This document shows, in pieces, positions 20,811 through 32,572 of a stretch of 32,650 nucleotides of DNA. The stretch is from assembly GCF_000003855.2 (NCBI RefSeq), contig NW_003101619.1, forward strand, positions 1-32,650. Direction: 5' to 3'. Origin of the DNA: Blastomyces gilchristii SLH14081. Taxonomy: Eukaryota > Ascomycota > Eurotiomycetes > Onygenales > Ajellomycetaceae. Both the position numbers and the translations under genes were made by a program. A model generated the notes under the pieces. The model was not told the DNA's origin, ran no database searches, and was given only the letters and a program-made list of their open reading frames with translations. Within the stretch, counting starts at the first letter, position 1; each line of letters begins with the position of its first letter.

Positions 20811-23800
20811 GCATGAAATGGAAATCTATTATAGATCTAATCTTCATGTCACAAAATCTAATGGAAAAAAGACTTGTAAACTGAGTTATTGATTCAAATG
20901 AGACATCAGAATCAGGTCATGAGATTATTCAATTTAATATTGAACTGAGTGAAAAACAAATGAGTGAAAACCCTCTTCTCTCTAATCAGTTTAACATTGA
21001 AAAAGCTGATTGAAAAGCAGTTGAAGAAAGCATAAAACTGTTAAAATCTGAAAGACAGAGTGAGCTATATTGAAATTCTGGTCAAGATATCTCAAATGAA
21101 ATGCTTGAGAATAGAGTGAAGCTCATTACATCTATTATTCTAATAAGTGTTAGAGATAATATTTCAAAGAGAGAATCTTCTGAGTATTCAAAACCTTGAT
21201 GAAATGAAAATATCTCATCTAAAAGAAAAGAATTAACTATTACTAGAAGAGATTGAAAGAATGATGTAATATCTGATGAAGAGTTCAATGCTGTCAGAAA
21301 TGAATATTTTTCAGATATTAAAAGAGCTAAAACAGACTGCTGGAATAAATTTCTTGAAGAAGCATAAGAAAAGAAAGTTTTTAAAGCTTTTAACTATACT
21401 AAAACAAGAAGTGTAGCAAAACTTCCAGTCTTAGAATATGAGTTTCAGAATGAATTATATACAGTAAACACTTTTGAGAAAAAATGTTAAGCTTTTATGA
21501 GAATTCTCTTTCAGAACTCATCAGATTCAAATTCAGAGAAAGAGAATATATCACTTCTCAACTACATTGATGAAAATGACTGAGAATGGCCTGATCTTAC
21601 ACAAGATGAATTAGAGTCAGCTATCTTCTCAAGTTCTGTTAAAACTGCTGCAGGACCTGATTTAATTAATCACTTGATTATTCAAAATATATATTTCTAC
21701 TTAAAGAATGAATATTTTAATCTCTTTTTCAATCTCTTGAAAAATGGATATCATTCTGAATGCTGGAGAGAAGTCACTGAAGTGATTCTTGTAAAATTTA
21801 ATAGAAAAACTTCAATTTCTAAGTCATATAGAGTAATATCTCTATTAAACTGTATTCAAAAGGTTTTGGAAAAGATAATAGCTACTTAACTATCTTTTAT
21901 AAGCTCTATTAATAGCTCTCTTTTATTCAGTGAATAAAGAAGAGATAGAAAATAATATTCTGCAATTGACACTGTTCTCTCAGTTATTCATGATATTCAA
22001 ATAGCAAAGTATGAATATCTGGTCTCAACTGCAGTTTTTATTGATATAAAAGAAGTATTTAATCATGTTTCAAAGTCAAAGTTAATCCAGACTTTGAAGA
22101 TATTAAAACTGTCACTTTCTCTAATAAAATGAGTTAACTGTTTTATATCTAAAAGAATTATACAACTTTTCTTTGATGGAATAAAATAAGACAAGACTGA
22201 GATAAAAATAGAAGTGCTATAGAAATCTTTAATCTCACTCATTTTATTTGCAATATATACTGCATATCTATTCAAAGATAGAAATATGAAAATAGTGTGA
22301 TCTCTGAGTTATATAGATGATATTGATCCAGTCTACAGCTTAAAAACTATCAAAGAGAATTTAAAAGTGATTGAAAAAGCTGCAAAGAAAATCTTTGTCA
22401 GAGTAGATATCAATTAAATTCAATTTAATATGAATAAAACTGAGTTAATTCATTTCTTTTCTAGATTCAATGAGAAAGAACTATCTCTAACTCTTTTAAA
22501 TAGAGAGATTAAACCCAGTTTAAATGTTAAATAATTAGAAGTATGATTAAACTCCAAGTTGAATTTTAAATATTATATTCAACAAAGAACTGTCAAGGCA
22601 GAAAGACTATTAAACAACATTATCAGACTATCAAATACAGAGAGAGGTCTATTCTTCCAGGCTATGAGACAGTTATATATAGTCTGTATTATCTCAGTAG
22701 CTGATTATGAAGTTCAAGTTTAGTGAAATAATCAAGGAAAATTTCCCTGAACTCTTTCAAAGTCTGTAAAACAGAGCTTTGAGAAGAATTCTGAGAGTAT
22801 TCAAATCATCTTCTATTAAAATAATAAAAATTGAAGCTTCAATTTCTTCTTCTGCTATTAGATTTGAAAAGATCTGTATGAACTATGCTCTGAGAGTTAT
22901 AAAGATAAGCTCAAGTCATATAATCAGAGAAAGAGTCTCTTCTTCATTTTCATTAACTAACTCTGAAAATGAACTGGATTGAAATAGATTTCTTGATTGA
23001 AATGAAAATAATTCTTCAAAGAAAATATCTTCTCAACTGTACAGACTATACTCACTGATTAAAAATTAATTTTCTTCTTTAAATGTTAAAAAAGTTGATT
23101 ATGAGAAGTTATCTTTATAGAGAGAAAAGCTTGAATCTCTTATAGACATATAAATAAGTGAACTATCTAAAGAAAAAGAATATGAACAGCATTCAAAGAG
23201 AATTTCTACAATCAATATAAAAGACTCTATTCTGATTTATTCAGATGACTTAAAAAATGAGAATTTGAATAGATTAAGTACAGACATTGCTTATACTAAA
23301 GATAATATTAATTTTATCTCAGATTTCTGAAATTTAGGCTGTGAATCTGAAGTCTTTGATGCTGAACTATTTATAATAGTGAAAGCTTGCAAACTTATTG
23401 AAATACAATCTTATAAAAGAGAAAATAGTTTGAAAGAGATATGAATATTCTCTGATAGTCAAGCTGCTTTAAAAAGACTTAGAAATAGTCAGATTCATAA
23501 TGATCAAATGAATCTTGAACTGATCTTAAACTTCATTTTAAAAATTCAAAAGAGAAGAGTATCAAAGCTGATAAATCATCTACACTGAGTTTCTGCTCAT
23601 ATGAATATTCATGATAATGAATTGACTGATTCAGCTGTAAAAAAAGGTTCAGAATTAAGCAGATCTATTCAAAAAATTATGTCCTGGTCTTTTATAAAGA
23701 GAAAAATAAAACAATCTTGTTTAGACAAGTGAAATGAAAGCTGGCAGAAACAAAAGAAAAGTATACATTATTCAAGATTTGAAATAAAACTCAAGTGAAA

Positions 23801-24545
23801 ATCTTGTTTAATTAAATGTAAAAAGAAAATGTTCTCATCTATAATACAGCTGAAATTAGAACATGGCTATTTCAAATCTTATATACAAAGATTTGATGAT
23901 AGATTTGATTCAATAGAATGCTTATTCTGCAATGCAAATGAGAATTCTGAGCATATTGTAATGCAGTGTGTATTATACAATAGTCTCAGAGTCAGATTGA
24001 AAGAGAAGTATGATCTAAATCAATTAAATATGAGATTCTTATTCTCAACTGAGACAGGAATTAAATACTTAATAGACTTTCTATCAGAAACTCAAGCAGC
24101 TATAAGAAAATGACTGAATTCAGAAATATTTGAATATGAAGAGAAGGAAATTGATCAGATATAGTCTGTTAAAACAGCTATATACTATCTTTTAATAATT
24201 TATTTCATTACAGTCTCTCTTTATTTTACTTTACTTTTTGCTTTCTATTCTTTTATATCTATCTATTTAATATGTCTATCTTTAAGACTGTGTTCTCTTT
24301 TCTTTTGTCATGATATTGTCAAATAGTTTCAAAGTATCAGAAGATGTTAAAATACAGCAATTTGTAAACAGTTTTTGTATTCTGAGCTGGAATTTTATGA
24401 TTTTGCATATCTGAAATTGGTGAATGTATAATAGTTAACTTTATAGATATAGGAAAAACCCTGAGAACTTTTAGTTCTCAGGTAGATGTCATAGTCTCTG
24501 ACTGCATACATCTATAATTGAAGAATAAGAATAATAATAATAATA
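20811..24545 (+). mobile_element. Tad1-like LINE, 5'-truncated, in Gypsy-B2 leader
   Basis: Flanked by ACTTAAAAGTTCTG (20797-20810) and ACTTAAGAGTTCTG (24546-24559), a 14-bp target duplication with one G/A difference; the Gypsy-B2 leader resumes in register after it, as judged against Gypsy-B1. The 3' end is an (AAT)n-type tail. The 5' end falls inside the endonuclease domain, so ORF1 and most of the endonuclease are missing, a normal result of incomplete reverse transcription. Confidence 0.88.
20813..24164 (+). pseudogene. LINE ORF2: endonuclease end, RT, RNase H, zinc knuckle
   Basis: Read through stops: endonuclease C-terminus (SIIDLIFMSQNL then ESGHEIIQFNI, for family DLTFxS and SDHExI); RT from about 21600 (KTAAGPDLINHLI, SKSYRVISLLNCIQKVLEKII, SAIDTVLSVIHDI, FIDIKEVFNHVSK, box YIDD intact at 22310-22321, NMNKTELIHFF); RNase H with acidic positions at 23244, 23364, 23454 and 23628 in one frame (SDDL, DAEL, FSDSQ, LTDSAVKKG); C-terminal zinc knuckle CLFCNANENSEHIVMQC near 23920-23970. 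RNase H plus this knuckle fits the Tad1/I group. One extra base near 22740 shifts the frame between RT and RNase H, judged against the minus-strand copy. Several stretches are open (21674-21889, 22779-22982, 23829-24113), so it is less decayed than the other LINE. Confidence 0.88.
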
Positions 24546-24559
24546 ACTTAAGAGTTCTG

Positions 24560-25760
24560 ACACCTCAGACATATGAGATATTCATATAATTACAGTTCTT
24601 CAGATTTCACAGATATCACATATCTGATAAATAATATAATCATATCTAACAATAATATGAGATAATTCTCACATGCAAACATAGAAGTAATACCACAGTG
24701 GCTTCAAGTAATAGTGAAATTACAATAGCAATAGATAGCTGATATACATGCAACTCAATAACTTCAATACAAGGAAATTCAATAATTAACTTAACAGAGA
24801 ACTCATGCAACTTCAGTATCTATAGAATCAAATATAAAAGCACTGAAAGAATATTTAGATACTCTCATATATTTCAATACTTTCAATCTCACTCTCTACC
24901 CATCATGAAGAATGAAAATGCTCGTGAAACTGAGTGTAGATGAAGATGTCATCAGTTCATTAATCAATCAAGATTGATATATTAATGAACAATTGAAGAA
25001 TCGTATGAAACAGAAGTTTTATTCATGAATAAAAGCATGTGAACCAGCATTATAAATGCCTGATAATATCATCAAATATTTTGATATTCTGGTTCAAGAC
25101 ACTGTCATATAATAGAAAGTGTTAGATTGATTAGAGAGTGTCTGACAGAGAAACACTTCTCTCATAACATTCATTCCTGACTTTGACACTCAAATCTTAG
25201 AAGCAGATGATCAATCTTGAGAGAATTGAATGAAGATTAGCATGCTCAAGAAGACATTGACTTTTGAACTCTTACAGACTCTTATAAGTATAAACAAAGA
25301 CCTGACTTATGAAGACTTCTGCACATAACTCAGAACATTGAATGATCATCTTATCAAGCTCAAGAGTATATAGAACAGTGATAGAAGATATTACATCACT
25401 TATACATCTATACTGAAGAATAACAACAATGATGCAGATGTCATGAACTGAATAGATTCAAATGTCTATACATAAGCAAGAGTTTTCACTGTCTGAACAA
25501 GCTTCTGAGTCTCTGAGATCACTTGTGAAGAAGTCATCAACTGATGTCAATGTGAAGTATGCATCAATTGTAATTAATCAGAACATATCACTTTCAACTA
25601 CTAATTAACCTATGTGTCTCCTCACTTGAGAGAAAGATCAGCATCTTCTCACTTAAGAGAAAGATATCAGTGTCTTCTCACTCAAAGAATGAATCAGTGC
25701 CTGTTCATGTCAATCACATTACAGTAGAGAAAGATTCAGAGAATAACTATGAGAATATCT
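24560..25760 (+). pseudogene. Gypsy-B2 gag remnant
   Basis: Resumes after the LINE with the leader also seen in B1 (near 11720-12060), then gag: DEDVISSLINQD near 24941, IFDILVQD, the segment MLKKTLTFELLQTLIS from 25242, and TYEDFCT. A CCHC zinc knuckle is seen at 25560-25601 as CINCNxSEHITFNY, fitting C-x2-C-x4-H-x4-C with the last Cys changed to Tyr. Gag is in the frame starting at 25242; pol lies in the +1 frame relative to it. Stops are mainly TGA and TAA. Confidence 0.75.
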
Positions 25761-28700
25761 CAAAAAAACAGGGAAAAGATTAGCTTCTGTTCAAATTTGT
25801 AAACAGAAGCTTGAAGAGATCAGATAACAATAATTTAAAGAAAAAATGACAATGAATGCAATTCTTGTATTTACTGTGATCAATAATATGTATAATATGA
25901 AAGTCATGATAGACAGCAGTCTATGTCATTATACAATGATTAAATCTTCAATCATAAGATATTACAATCTTCAGTGTATTCTCTTATCAAAACCCTGAGT
26001 TCTTGCAGGATTTGATGGCTCAAAAGACATTTATACTTATTACATGATGAAGTTGATCATAGATGTTAAAGAACATCAACATAAAGATGTCTATGCATAC
26101 AAAGTTAATAATCTTGATTATAATCTTATGTTAGAACTTGGCTGGCTATCTGAATAAGACATCTTGCTAGACACTTAAAACAGAAGCTTAATATTCCTCA
26201 ACAATGATAGAATTCATAAAGATAACATTTATAAAATCATGAATCTGACACAGATCTCTGTCAACACATATAAAATACTGCAAAGAAGAAGTCACTGATA
26301 GAATCACTGACAAGATCACTGATAGCAGAATTATATAACAATCTACTCTATCAGTCTGATTAATATCAAAAGGACTCTAGAACAGTTATCTCATATCATA
26401 ATAACAAATTCTTATATAACACTCTCTCAATAATATCATGAATATTTACATGTCTTCTGATAAGATAATATTATAAATATACCTCTCTTATAAGGCTCAG
26501 AAGTGGACCACAGTATTAAATTAGAAAAGAAGAATAATAAAGACTCTGAATTATTATAAGACTCTCTTTATAACATGTTCTGAAATCAACTTCTTCTTCT
26601 TTAAAAGACATTGAATAATCTGTTGAATAAAGAATTTATATATATTAGTAACTCTTTCACCGCGGCCTCTATTCTCTTTGTAAAGAAATCAGGTGAAGAA
26701 CTCTGATTCTGTATGAACTATTAAGAACTGAACAGATTAATAAAGAAGAACTGCTATTCTTTATATCTTATCAATGAAACTCTAGCTTACATTGAATAAG
26801 CTTAATGATTTATAAAGTTAGATATCATCACTGCATTTCACAAGATTCACATCACTGAAGAAGATGAGTAACTTACAGCATTTCAAACATGATATAATCT
26901 CTTTGAATGAGGAGTCACGCTCTTCAGACTGATTAACACTCTCAATATATTTCAGAAGTATATTAACTGAACACTTCAAGATTTTCTTGATGAATTCACA
27001 TCTATATATTTCAATGATATTCTCATCTTCACTAATGAGTTTAGAAAAGAATATCAAGAACATGTATAAAAGATATTATAATAACTACAAGAAGCAGAAC
27101 TACTGATAGATATTGATAAGTGTGATTTTAAAGTCAAGAGTATTAAATATCTGGGTTTTATCATAGAAGCTGATAAGAGGATTTGAATGAATTCTGAGAA
27201 AGTCTCTGTTATTCTTGAATGAGAAGCTTCATATACTGTGAAAGATATATGAAGCTTCATTGAATTTACTAACTTCTATCAGTGATTTATATGAAACTTC
27301 TCAGATATCACAAGATCACTTACAGAACTTATCAAGAAGAACTCAGTATTTCAGTGATCAGCATACACTGAAGCTGCATTTACACAGATAAAGAAGATGT
27401 TCATTAACACTTCTCTACTAATAATATTTAATTCTGATTATGAAATAGTTATTGAAGCTGATTTCTCTAACTATATAATAGAAGAAGCTATATTATAATA
27501 TAATGATAAAGATATTCTACAATTATATATCTTTATATCTAAGAAACTGAGTCTCACTGAATGTAATTATGAGATCTATGATAAGAAACTTCTCATAATT
27601 ATATACTATCTAGAAGAATGAGACTCTGAACTCTGAAGTATCTTCAAATTTAAGATAATCACAGATTATAAGAATCTTAAGTACTTTATAATAACTTATA
27701 AACTCACTGAATAATAGATACAATAATCTGAGTTCTTAAGTCACTTTCATTTTATAATACACTACTGATCTGACAGTCAGAACTTAATAACAGTTGCTCT
27801 CTCACAATAAGAGCAAGATATGTCTTTCAATGTAATAGACATCTATTGAATGAACTGAGAGCACTGACTCTTAGATCTGAAGATATTAATTAATCAAGAT
27901 AGAATAACTTATAACACTATACATGCTTTTCTGATTAGAATATTCTCTCTCTGAACTAACACTGACACTGATATCTTCACTTCTTCTACACTGAATGAAC
28001 TGTGGTATACAGCAGCTCAGACTGATGAACTTCTTCAGACTCTCACTGAAGTAGTATATCAAGAAGCATTCTGATTTCCTTCAGAACTATATATAAGAAT
28101 CAATATCTCAGAATATTTAATTAATGATAATAACACTCTACAATTTCATGAATGATGCTGAGTCTCTCACTTCAAACTCTTATACACTTAAATAATGTAA
28201 GAGATGTATGTTTCGTGTATAATCAGTTATTCAGGCTGTGAACAACTATATTAAATAATCTCTCAAGAATTCTACTGATCTGAGATATCAAACAGCATCA
28301 GATATTTTATTCAAAACTGCAATCATTGTTCTTCTATCATATTATGAAAGAACTGTAGAAAAGATCTGCTGAAGTCACTTAATATCTCTGATAGAATCTG
28401 ATAAGATGTGATAATTAACTTTGCTGTTAATCTCTCTGAGAGTAAGAATTATAGAAACATTCTGATCATTGTGAACTAATTGAGTAAAGATGTAATATTG
28501 AAATCTTGTAATAAGATGAATACTGAACAAGTCACTAAAGCTTTTCTATAAAGCTTATTCTATCAGATATATGAATTACTGAGATCTATAGTATTAAATC
28601 AGAGCTGTTAATTCATGAGTACTCTCTGAACAAGAATCTGTCAAGTTCTCAAGATTATATATTATTTATCAACTGTCTATCACTCTGAGACTGATGATGC

Positions 28701-29440
28701 ATCAGAACTGACAATTCAGATTATAAAGAATTATCTTTATAAGTTCTAAAATTACTTACAAGATGATTGACATGATCTTCTTTCATATGCAGAGATCACT
28801 ATCAATGATTAAGATGTCATTTTAACAGATATAAGTCTGTTCTTTCTTACATATGATTATCATATAAAGATATTGAATCTTCTAGAGATTATACAGTTCA
28901 CACTGAACCTCTGCAGTCTGATTCAGATCACTGATAATATAGTAACAAAGCTTCAAGATATCTGTGACTGAGCAGAGGTCTTCATGACAATGACAAAACA
29001 AGGTCAAGAGAATTAAATCAATATTCACTAAGACTCTGCTAAACAATATAAGATAGAAGACTTGATGTGATTGAATCTTAAGAATATACAGATCACATGT
29101 TCATCTTATACACTGAATTACTGCTATATCAAGTATAAAGTGATAGAAGTTCTAGATAGTTATAACTACTGTCTTAACATACTATCAGAAATTCATAATG
29201 TCTTTCGTACAAGCTTGCTCTGCTGCACTGTCACTGACTCATTCTCTTCTCAAATGACTTTCAACTGACAGCTGCCAGGCATCATAGAAGAATATAATGA
29301 GCTTGAGTGAGAGATTGAGAATATTCTCAATGAGAGATCTCACAGCTGCAGCTGATAATATCTTGTGAAATGAATCAGTTATAATCATCTGACCTGAACT
29401 CTGAGCTTTATATTATCTGAAACAGCGGCTCTTGACCAAT
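25761..29440 (+). pseudogene. Gypsy-B2 pol remnant with chromodomain
   Basis: Protease: MIDSSLCHYTMIKSS with the active-site DSG changed to DSS (25912-25920), then VLAGFDGSKDIYTYY and LELGWLSE. RT: box YFND at 27007-27018 (first Asp changed to Asn). RNase H near 27540-27680. Integrase: the first two catalytic Asp codons are now Asn (28417-28419 and 28597-28599), the Glu remains at 28705, with the 35-residue spacing kept. Chromodomain at about 29305-29410 (E*EIENIL...YLVK*). Protease to chromodomain lie in one frame with no shift, only stops, so this copy shows the ancestral frame better than B1 even though its catalytic residues are more damaged. Confidence 0.87.
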
Positions 29441-29469
29441 GAGAACTGCTTCTGAAAAGAGAGCACTAA

Positions 29470-29768
29470 TATGACAGACTGCACTCAATCAATTCTATAG
29501 ACTATTCTGTTACACTTCACAGATTACAGATTTCTATCACTTGATTCTCAATTGTCAATTCTCAATCATCAATTCTCAGCTGTTATAAACATGTATACAT
29601 TCTTCCACTCTGAAGCTTCACTGTGTACATTATCACATACATGTATAAATATTCACTTCAATTGCTGATTCTCGCACTTTCTCTTTCTTTTTCTTCTTTA
29701 ACATTTTTCACTTTGTTATATAAGACCTATAAATATCATACCAATTCATTCAGTGTAGGCCACTTACA
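29470..29768 (+). repeat. Gypsy-B2 3' LTR
   Basis: 299 bp, collinear with 20314-20612; the start has decayed to TATGACAG. TATAAATA at 29644-29651 and AACATTTTTCA at 29700-29710 keep the 48-nt spacing. It is followed by AAGAG. Confidence 0.87.
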
Positions 29769-29773
29769 AAGAG

Positions 29774-31405
29774 TACTAATATATAATTATTTTCATATAA
29801 TTTTCTTTAAATTAGAAAGATAGTGTTATTAAAAATCATTATCTGATAAAGTAATTTATCAGCTTAGTAGTAATTTTCTAATTATTTTTCTTTTATTATT
29901 TATATTCTGATGACTTTAGATGTTGAGAAATTTCTTCAGAGTTATAATTAATCTATAATGAATGTTTCTGAATAAAGTTATAGTAATTATAGTAGAGAGC
30001 TAGCTCTTCAGTAATCTACAATACAATCTGTTAATAATTATTTCATACTTCATCTTAGTATTTGTATTGAGTTTTTCAGAAATTTCATAGATTGAAATCA
30101 GATATGAAAAATGAAGTCATTATTTATTATAATTGAAAAAGAGTATTCTGTGTTAAATTATAAATAACATAGACTTTGTAATTTACAGTGACTTCTTAAA
30201 GAGTTTATAAATCTTCAATAGAAGTGAAAGAAGTAAATTCAGAAGATATGATAAAAGATGTAAGAAAGATAATAATTTATTTTCAATAACTAATGACTGA
30301 TATGTGTAAGCAGAATTATTATAAGAGAAAATAATCTTCTTTCTTAGCTTAGTTATAGTTCAGCAGAACATACAGCTGCTGAATAATAACACGGCTGCTT
30401 CTGAATACGCTTACGAATGTAAGAGACTCTAGCGGGAATTAATTAATTTATATATAAGAAGTCAGTGTACATCTATAATCTTATACTAACTTAACCAATC
30501 TTTGAGTCACATCTGATAGCATGTTTAAACACTGATGAGAAGTACAGACTTCTTCAGAGTGTGATAATTCTTTCCATGAAGTAATTCACAGTTATCATAT
30601 CAGAGTAATTACAAACATATCTCAGAATAGAAGTGTATAAAGAAGTAATAAGTAAAAGAGTATTTAATTAATACTGCTCTGCTTATTAAGAGAAAACTTC
30701 ACATTCAGATGAATGCTATTTATACAAACATAATGTGATATGAGAAACAAGACAAGAGTAATGAATACTGATTTAAAAAAGTTCACTCTCTACTCAGAAG
30801 AATAAAACAGAGATAGTTATTATTAAAGTTATATAATAAAAACAGAAGTTATAGAATAATAGATACTGTATAATTAATAAAAAATCTTCTGAAATGAATA
30901 TCTTCTTTAGTTAACATAAACAACACTCTTCTGTACTATTCGAATCAGAAGATATGCAGAATCTCTTGAAAGAATTACTTAAAATAGTAAGTAAAGCAGC
31001 TGAGATCACAGAATCAGAAGTGAAGCTCTGTATATATACAAGAATTGTAAATGAAATTGAAGTCTTGTGTACACAGTGACAGACTAAAGCAGAAGTCAAG
31101 CAATAATTAATATTTACTATGAATTAAGTATTCATTATAAAGAGCTTTATCAAGCCAATTATCATTATTAATAAGAATAGAAAAAATCAGGTTGTAGACT
31201 TGTAGTAAGAGATTGAACACTTATAGAGATAGATAATCATGTTAAATCTGAAGATCTTATTATTGTTCATAATCTCTTCAGAAGCATATACATTATCTGA
31301 GACTGTTACACATAATGAAAACTCAAGTATAAGTTATATTAAGTCAGATGATCTGTCAGAGCTATTAAGCGTCAATAATAACTGAAAAAATAATGCTGTA
31401 ATGTA
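29774..31405. other. AT-rich interval, no recognisable gene
   Basis: About 1.6 kb with no motif I can assign on either strand. A patch at 30359-30430 stands out by holding several CpG steps, an 8-bp inverted repeat TTCAGCAG/CTGCTGAA (30359-30366 and 30376-30383) and the palindrome CTTACGAATGTAAG, followed by TGTAAGAGACTCTAGCGGG; this could be the start of an unrecognised LTR. The short minus-strand frame at 30911-31099 has no family features. Confidence 0.4.
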
Positions 31406-31410
31406 ACAAG

Positions 31411-31655
31411 TGCTCGCAGGCGATTATTCAGATGTTTGCAGCTTGGTGTGATATGTACTGATAGCTACTAGAACTATTCGCGATAGAAAGATAAATATAG
31501 AGATTAAATATATAATAGTATTTAAGCTGAGTTGTAAATAGTAGTCATGAACTTCAGTCTATATAGTTGTGTATAGTCAAAAGCTGCTAACTCTATTGAT
31601 TATATAAGAGCTAGAAATACAGATAAAGAATTCATAAGAAGTGAGATTTCTTATA
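31411..31655 (-). repeat. Gypsy-A-family LTR, minus strand
   Basis: 245 bp; its reverse complement aligns with 5606-5851 across its whole length, ending GCGAGCA where the other copy has CAGTA. On the minus strand it is preceded by the purine tract CTAGAGAGGAGACAGTA, so it is best read as the 3' LTR of an element whose body lies at higher coordinates. It is a different insertion from Gypsy-A. Confidence 0.75.
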
Positions 31656-32572
31656 TACTGTCTCCTCTCTAGAGCTCTATCTGTGAAGTCTCTCACTGAG
31701 TAATTTCATAGAATCAGGCTCAGTACTGCAGTCATACTTGCTAAAAACTCTTCATATTTATAAAGAAATCTTAGTGAGGAAAAATCTCTTATTACTATAA
31801 AGAGAAAAGAGTCTATCACTCAGTTTCTTATTATGTGAGATTCTTTATAGCCTGCAGATCTTTCTTTAACTACTATATAGATTTCTCTTATATCTTTCAT
31901 TCAGAAGAGTTTCAGTTGACTCTTAATTATTACTGCAAGATTCTTATGTAATTATCACATAGATTTATTTTTATATCTTTCAATCTGAAGAGTTCTGATT
32001 AATCTTTAATCATTTTTTCATAAGATTCTTATGTGATGATTATACAGATTCATCTCGCAAGATGAATTACTTTCTGTGAGATTACTCTTATTAAAAAGAA
32101 GTATTTATAAGTGAATCTTTTATCTATTATCATGAATTATTATTCTTTGACACTGTAGAGTTGTAAGAAATTTCTCATTCTTTTACTAACTATATACAAT
32201 TGTAAAATTAAGATCTCTGTAGTCTGCAATCACTCTTTATCATTACTTAGAAAGATTAAGACTTATAATTTATAATCACTCTTTATTTACTAGAGTGATC
32301 TCACTGTTCAGCAGAATTACTCATAGTATAAGTAGATCTCTTTAGAGTAATATAAATATCTCAGATCTGTTTATAAAATCTTATCTTCTTTTCTCTTTTT
32401 CTGTAACAGCTCTCATTCTCATAAAGTGTGAGTATTCTCAGTCATCTGTGAAGAGTTTCATTCAGATAATATAGAGAGAGTATTTCGGACAATGTTCACA
32501 TATTAATTTAAGAACTTTTCAAGAATAAAAATTTTTCAATTTTAATATTTTCATGAATAATGTCTGATTATT
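31656..32572 (-). pseudogene. Probable 3' internal part of a Gypsy-A-family element
   Basis: Lies directly upstream, on the minus strand, of the LTR at 31411-31655. No domain is secure. A minus-strand stretch near 32190-32290 (VIINYKS, then LQTTEIL) vaguely recalls a Gypsy RNase H segment, but the spacing to the LTR would leave no room for integrase, so I do not rely on it. The region ends at a second LTR at 32573. Confidence 0.3.
31879..32045. repeat. Imperfect tandem repeat of 82-85 bp, two units
   Basis: Unit 31879-31960 and unit 31961-32045 share AGATTT, TATATCTTTCA, GAAGAGTT, AAGATTCTTATGT in the same order. A decayed partial unit may precede them (31851-31878). Confidence 0.55.

Larger units (their letters stand above)
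20314..29768 (+). mobile_element. Gypsy-B2: second chromovirus copy, split by a LINE
   Basis: LTRs of 299 bp at 20314-20612 and 29470-29768 share CTTCACAGATTACAGATTTC, which the B1 LTRs lack, so they are a pair. Flanks are CAGAG (20309-20313) and AAGAG (29769-29773), a probable 5-bp target duplication with one mismatch. After removing the inserted LINE and its duplicated 14 bp, the element is about 5.7 kb, close to Gypsy-B1 once the B1 gap is corrected. Same gene order as B1. Confidence 0.88.

Noticed and set aside
25762..25769. A_AAA_AAC slippery heptamer near the gag/pol boundary of Gypsy-B2
   Set aside because: It is in the gag frame, but a -1 slip there would enter the frame that is not used by protease, which is +1 to gag.
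30911..31099. 62-residue minus-strand frame as a small gene
   Set aside because: No recognisable motif, no supporting neighbours, and lengths like this are expected by chance in this DNA.
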